NCBI RefSeq assembly: GCF_014207375.1
Contig: NZ_JACHEE010000005.1
Span: forward strand, 62,001-126,000
Direction of reading: 5' to 3'
From: Arthrobacter sp. AZCC_0090
Lineage (GTDB): Bacteria > Actinomycetota > Actinomycetes > Actinomycetales > Micrococcaceae
Length of the DNA stretch: 64,000 nucleotides
The notes beneath the pieces were generated by a model that saw only the letters and a program-made list of their open reading frames with translations, was not told where the DNA came from and did no database searches. Below, in pieces: positions 62,079 through 64,000 of the stretch. Every line of letters starts with the position of its first letter. Positions within the stretch are counted from its first letter, which is position 1. The translations under genes and the position numbers were made by a program.

Positions 62079-63458
62079 TCACTCATGGGTGTCGCGTGTC
62101 AGTTCGACGCCGGCGTCCGCCGCCCCGCGGAAGGGCGCGTCGATGAGCACCACGTCGCGGCCGGCCCGGTGCAAGAGACTTGCGGCGACGCCAGCCCGGT
62201 AGCCCGAGGTGCAGTGCACCCAGGTCTTCGTGTCCGCAAGCTCGTCCAGACGGAGCAAAAGCTCGTGCAGCGGTACGTTCAATGCCCCTTGGACGTGCGA
62301 GGCGGCAAATTCCTCGGTACGGCGCACGTCCAGCACGATTTCGCCCAGGGTTCGGTCCTGAATCAATCCCGTCCAGTCGGTACGCGGATAACTCAGCAAA
62401 GGGATGCCCGGGGCCAGTATCTTGGGGTCCTCGCCGACCGCCGCGTCCGGGGAGTCGATTCCGATCCTTGCGAGGTCGCGGATGGCTTTCTCGACGTCGT
62501 CGTGGGCTCCCAACAACGTCAGCGGCCGATTCCATGGCAAGACCCAACCCAAGTAGCTCGTGAAGCTCGATCCGGTCCCATATTCAAAGGCCACACTGCC
62601 GCGCAAATGGCTCGCGGCAAACGCCACGCGGTGACGTAGGTCCACCACCCACTCCCCGGCGTCGAGCCGGCGCTCCAGCTCCGTGGGATCCACTGATTCC
62701 GGCACATCGAGCACGGCAGGGCCCGGCCCCAACGCGTTGAGGGGGCTCATGTGCGCGTAGTAGCTCGGGTAGGCCGTGACACTAGCCAAGAGGTGCCTGA
62801 CAAAGTGGTCTTCGTCCGGGTCTGTGAGCGCATGGTTGGTGGCGGCTTGCTCGCCGATGGTCGAAGTGGGGATCTTGCTAGCAGGGCCAATGGAGCAGAA
62901 AGAGCCGAAGCCGTGAGTGGGATAGAGGAGCGCGTCCGGTTCTGCCTCAGCCACCAGACGTCGAACGGAGGCGTACTGCTCGTGGGCCAGGCCGGCGGTG
63001 TCTTCCGGGCCAATCAAATCCGTCCGGCCCACCGAACCGTAAAGCAGGCTGCCACCCGAGAACACGGCTTGCCGGACGCCTGTTCCTGGGTCGGGGTCCG
63101 AAACCACATAGGCCAGGTGCGTGTGGGTGTGGCCCGGAGTGGGCACTGCCTTGACGCTCAACCTGCCGACCCGGAACTCCCGCCCCGGGAGAATAGGCTC
63201 GCGCTCAAACGCAACGTTGTCCGCGGCGTTCACCAGATAAACGGCGCCATGGTCCCGCGCAAGCGCCAGCCCACCGGTCACGTAGTCGTTGTGGATGTGG
63301 GTTTCAGCGACGTGCGTGATCGCCACACCGGCGTCCTGGGCGGCTGTATCGACGCGGTCTGTATCACGCTGGGGGTCGATCACCAGCGCCACCGTGCCGT
63401 CATGCACGAGGTAGCTGCGGTCCCCCAGTTGGGTCGTTTCGACGACGACAACTTCCAT
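62079..63458 (-). CDS. Metallo-beta-lactamase-fold hydrolase fused to two rhodanese domains
   Basis: This 459-residue protein has an ETHE1-like MBL domain at about 1-245 with metal ligands in ETHIHNDYVTGG (His54, His56, Asp58) and PTPGHTHTHLAYV. The usual fourth residue His after Asp is Tyr59. Two rhodanese domains follow (about 255-350 and 365-455). The second has the active loop HCTSGYRA; the first lacks a catalytic cysteine (LLGAHDD). The fusion suggests persulfide dioxygenation and sulfur transfer. ATG at 63458 chosen; the upstream frame is a shadow. Confidence 0.85.
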   Translation of the reverse strand: MEVVVVETTQLGDRSYLVHDGTVALVIDPQRDTDRVDTAAQDAGVAITHVAETHIHNDYVTGGLALARDHGAVYLVNAADNVAFEREPILPGREFRVGRLSVKAVPTPGHTHTHLAYVVSDPDPGTGVRQAVFSGGSLLYGSVGRTDLIGPEDTAGLAHEQYASVRRLVAEAEPDALLYPTHGFGSFCSIGPASKIPTSTIGEQAATNHALTDPDEDHFVRHLLASVTAYPSYYAHMSPLNALGPGPAVLDVPESVDPTELERRLDAGEWVVDLRHRVAFAASHLRGSVAFEYGTGSSFTSYLGWVLPWNRPLTLLGAHDDVEKAIRDLARIGIDSPDAAVGEDPKILAPGIPLLSYPRTDWTGLIQDRTLGEIVLDVRRTEEFAASHVQGALNVPLHELLLRLDELADTKTWVHCTSGYRAGVAASLLHRAGRDVVLIDAPFRGAADAGVELTRDTHE

Positions 63459-63497
63459 GGTTCCCACAGCATAGCCTCGGCACAAAAACTGCGACAA

Positions 63498-63562
63498 AAA
63501 ACCGGCGCTTGTTTGCCGTTCCGGCCCTTGAAGGACGGGAGTGGCAAACAAGCGCCGGTTTT
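63498..63562 (-). terminator. Rho-independent terminator of the right-edge reductase gene
   Basis: Twenty-base perfect arms (GGCAAACAAGCGCCGGTTTT on the minus strand, and its complement) enclose a 25-base loop. The downstream arm ends in a run of T. It begins 18 bases past the stop at 63581. Confidence 0.85.
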
Positions 63563-63580
63563 GCGTGAGAGGAAAGGGCC

Positions 63581-64000
63581 CTAGACCTGAGCAGCTACGC
63601 CATCGCGCGAAATGTCCACCATGTCCTCGCGCGGCACAACCTTGATGCGTTCGCGCTGGACCTCGACGCCGTGGGACGTGCCGGCGTCGGAAGCGGCCGC
63701 GCCCAAAGCAAGCTCGTGCGCGTCCAGTGCCAGCCAGCCTTCCCAGCTGGTGAACTTCACGCCGCGGGAGTCCAGGAGATCGACGACGGCGTCCGCCTCG
63801 GGAACTGCGGCGAACGGCAGGTTTTCGCGATCTTCCAGGAGGTACGTGACCGTCTCCAGCGCGTCGCCCTTGGTGTGGCCGATCAGGCCGATGGGACCAC
63901 GCTTGATCCAGCCCGTGGCGTACAGGCCTGGAACGTGCTCGCCGGAAGCGTCCAGCACGCGGCCGCCGTCGTTGGTAATGACGCCCTTCTTGTGGTCGAA
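63581..64000 (-). CDS. FprA-type ferredoxin-NADP reductase, C-terminal part (cut by window edge)
   Basis: The last 139 codons of a second FprA-like reductase are visible; the rest lies beyond base 64000. It keeps GLYATGWIKRGPIGLIGHTKGDA and ends VPREDMVDISRD, matching the reductase at 49194-50627 closely over the shared region, with differences such as the extra SDAGTSHGVEVQ. It is followed by a strong terminator. The FAD and NADP motifs are outside the window. Confidence 0.9.
   Translation of the reverse strand, partial: FDHKKGVITNDGGRVLDASGEHVPGLYATGWIKRGPIGLIGHTKGDALETVTYLLEDRENLPFAAVPEADAVVDLLDSRGVKFTSWEGWLALDAHELALGAAASDAGTSHGVEVQRERIKVVPREDMVDISRDGVAAQV

Overview
The window is from a high-GC Gram-positive bacterium. 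Protein sequences, gene order and codon use point to the Arthrobacter/Pseudarthrobacter/Paenarthrobacter group (Micrococcaceae, Actinobacteria). It reads as ordinary chromosome: about 60 protein genes and one tRNA-Tyr, closely packed with many 4-base ATGA overlaps. I see no insertion sequence, prophage, rRNA or CRISPR array. Both window edges cut genes: a DEAD-box helicase on the left and a ferredoxin-NADP reductase homologue on the right.

Layout. 1-4.9 kb: helicase, MOSC protein, a KdpDE-like two-component pair and an acyl-CoA dehydrogenase. 5-7.3 kb: HxlR regulator with an MFS transporter. 7.4-9.9 kb: cbs-metB transsulfuration operon. 10-12 kb: two VOC proteins and a DNA glycosylase. 12.2-14.0 kb: a WXG100-domain protein with a calpain-like peptidase domain plus an overlapping lipoprotein gene, a candidate type VII-exported effector and its partner. 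14-19.7 kb: acyl-CoA synthetase, thioredoxin, a TetR-ABC transporter operon and a thioesterase. 20.4 kb: tRNA-Tyr. 21.8-25.4 kb: efeUOB iron uptake behind a DtxR-type iron box. 25.4-27.7 kb: HtpX and an MFS exporter. 28.6-30.6 kb: a Fur/PerR-type regulator and catalase behind a palindromic operator. 30.7-34.5 kb: pyruvyl-transferase-like protein, DUF2461 protein and amino-acid permease.

34.6-39.9 kb: an alcohol/aldehyde oxidation module (ALDH, Zn-ADH, DUF779) with a GAF-domain regulator. 39.9-47.6 kb: a six-gene sugar-acid operon (MFS, idnD-like, manD, kdgK, uxuB-like, eda) with a divergent GntR regulator. Read in order the enzymes make a full route from L-gulonate or D-fructuronate to pyruvate and glyceraldehyde-3-phosphate. 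47.7-52.7 kb: amidase, ferredoxin-NADP reductase, RarD-like permease and universal stress protein. 52.9-57.3 kb: a GABA/aminobutyraldehyde operon with a divergent PucR regulator. 57.4-59.9 kb: a secreted seven-repeat LGFP protein with an L,D-transpeptidase domain and a co-transcribed lipoprotein. 60-64 kb: MFS plus GntR, an MBL-rhodanese protein and the second reductase paralogue.

The most unusual content is the WXG100-calpain/lipoprotein pair, the LGFP-L,D-transpeptidase operon, several long perfect intergenic hairpins, and three independent short tandem duplications that include a gene's stop codon. All functional calls come from reading motifs and gene context; no database search was run.
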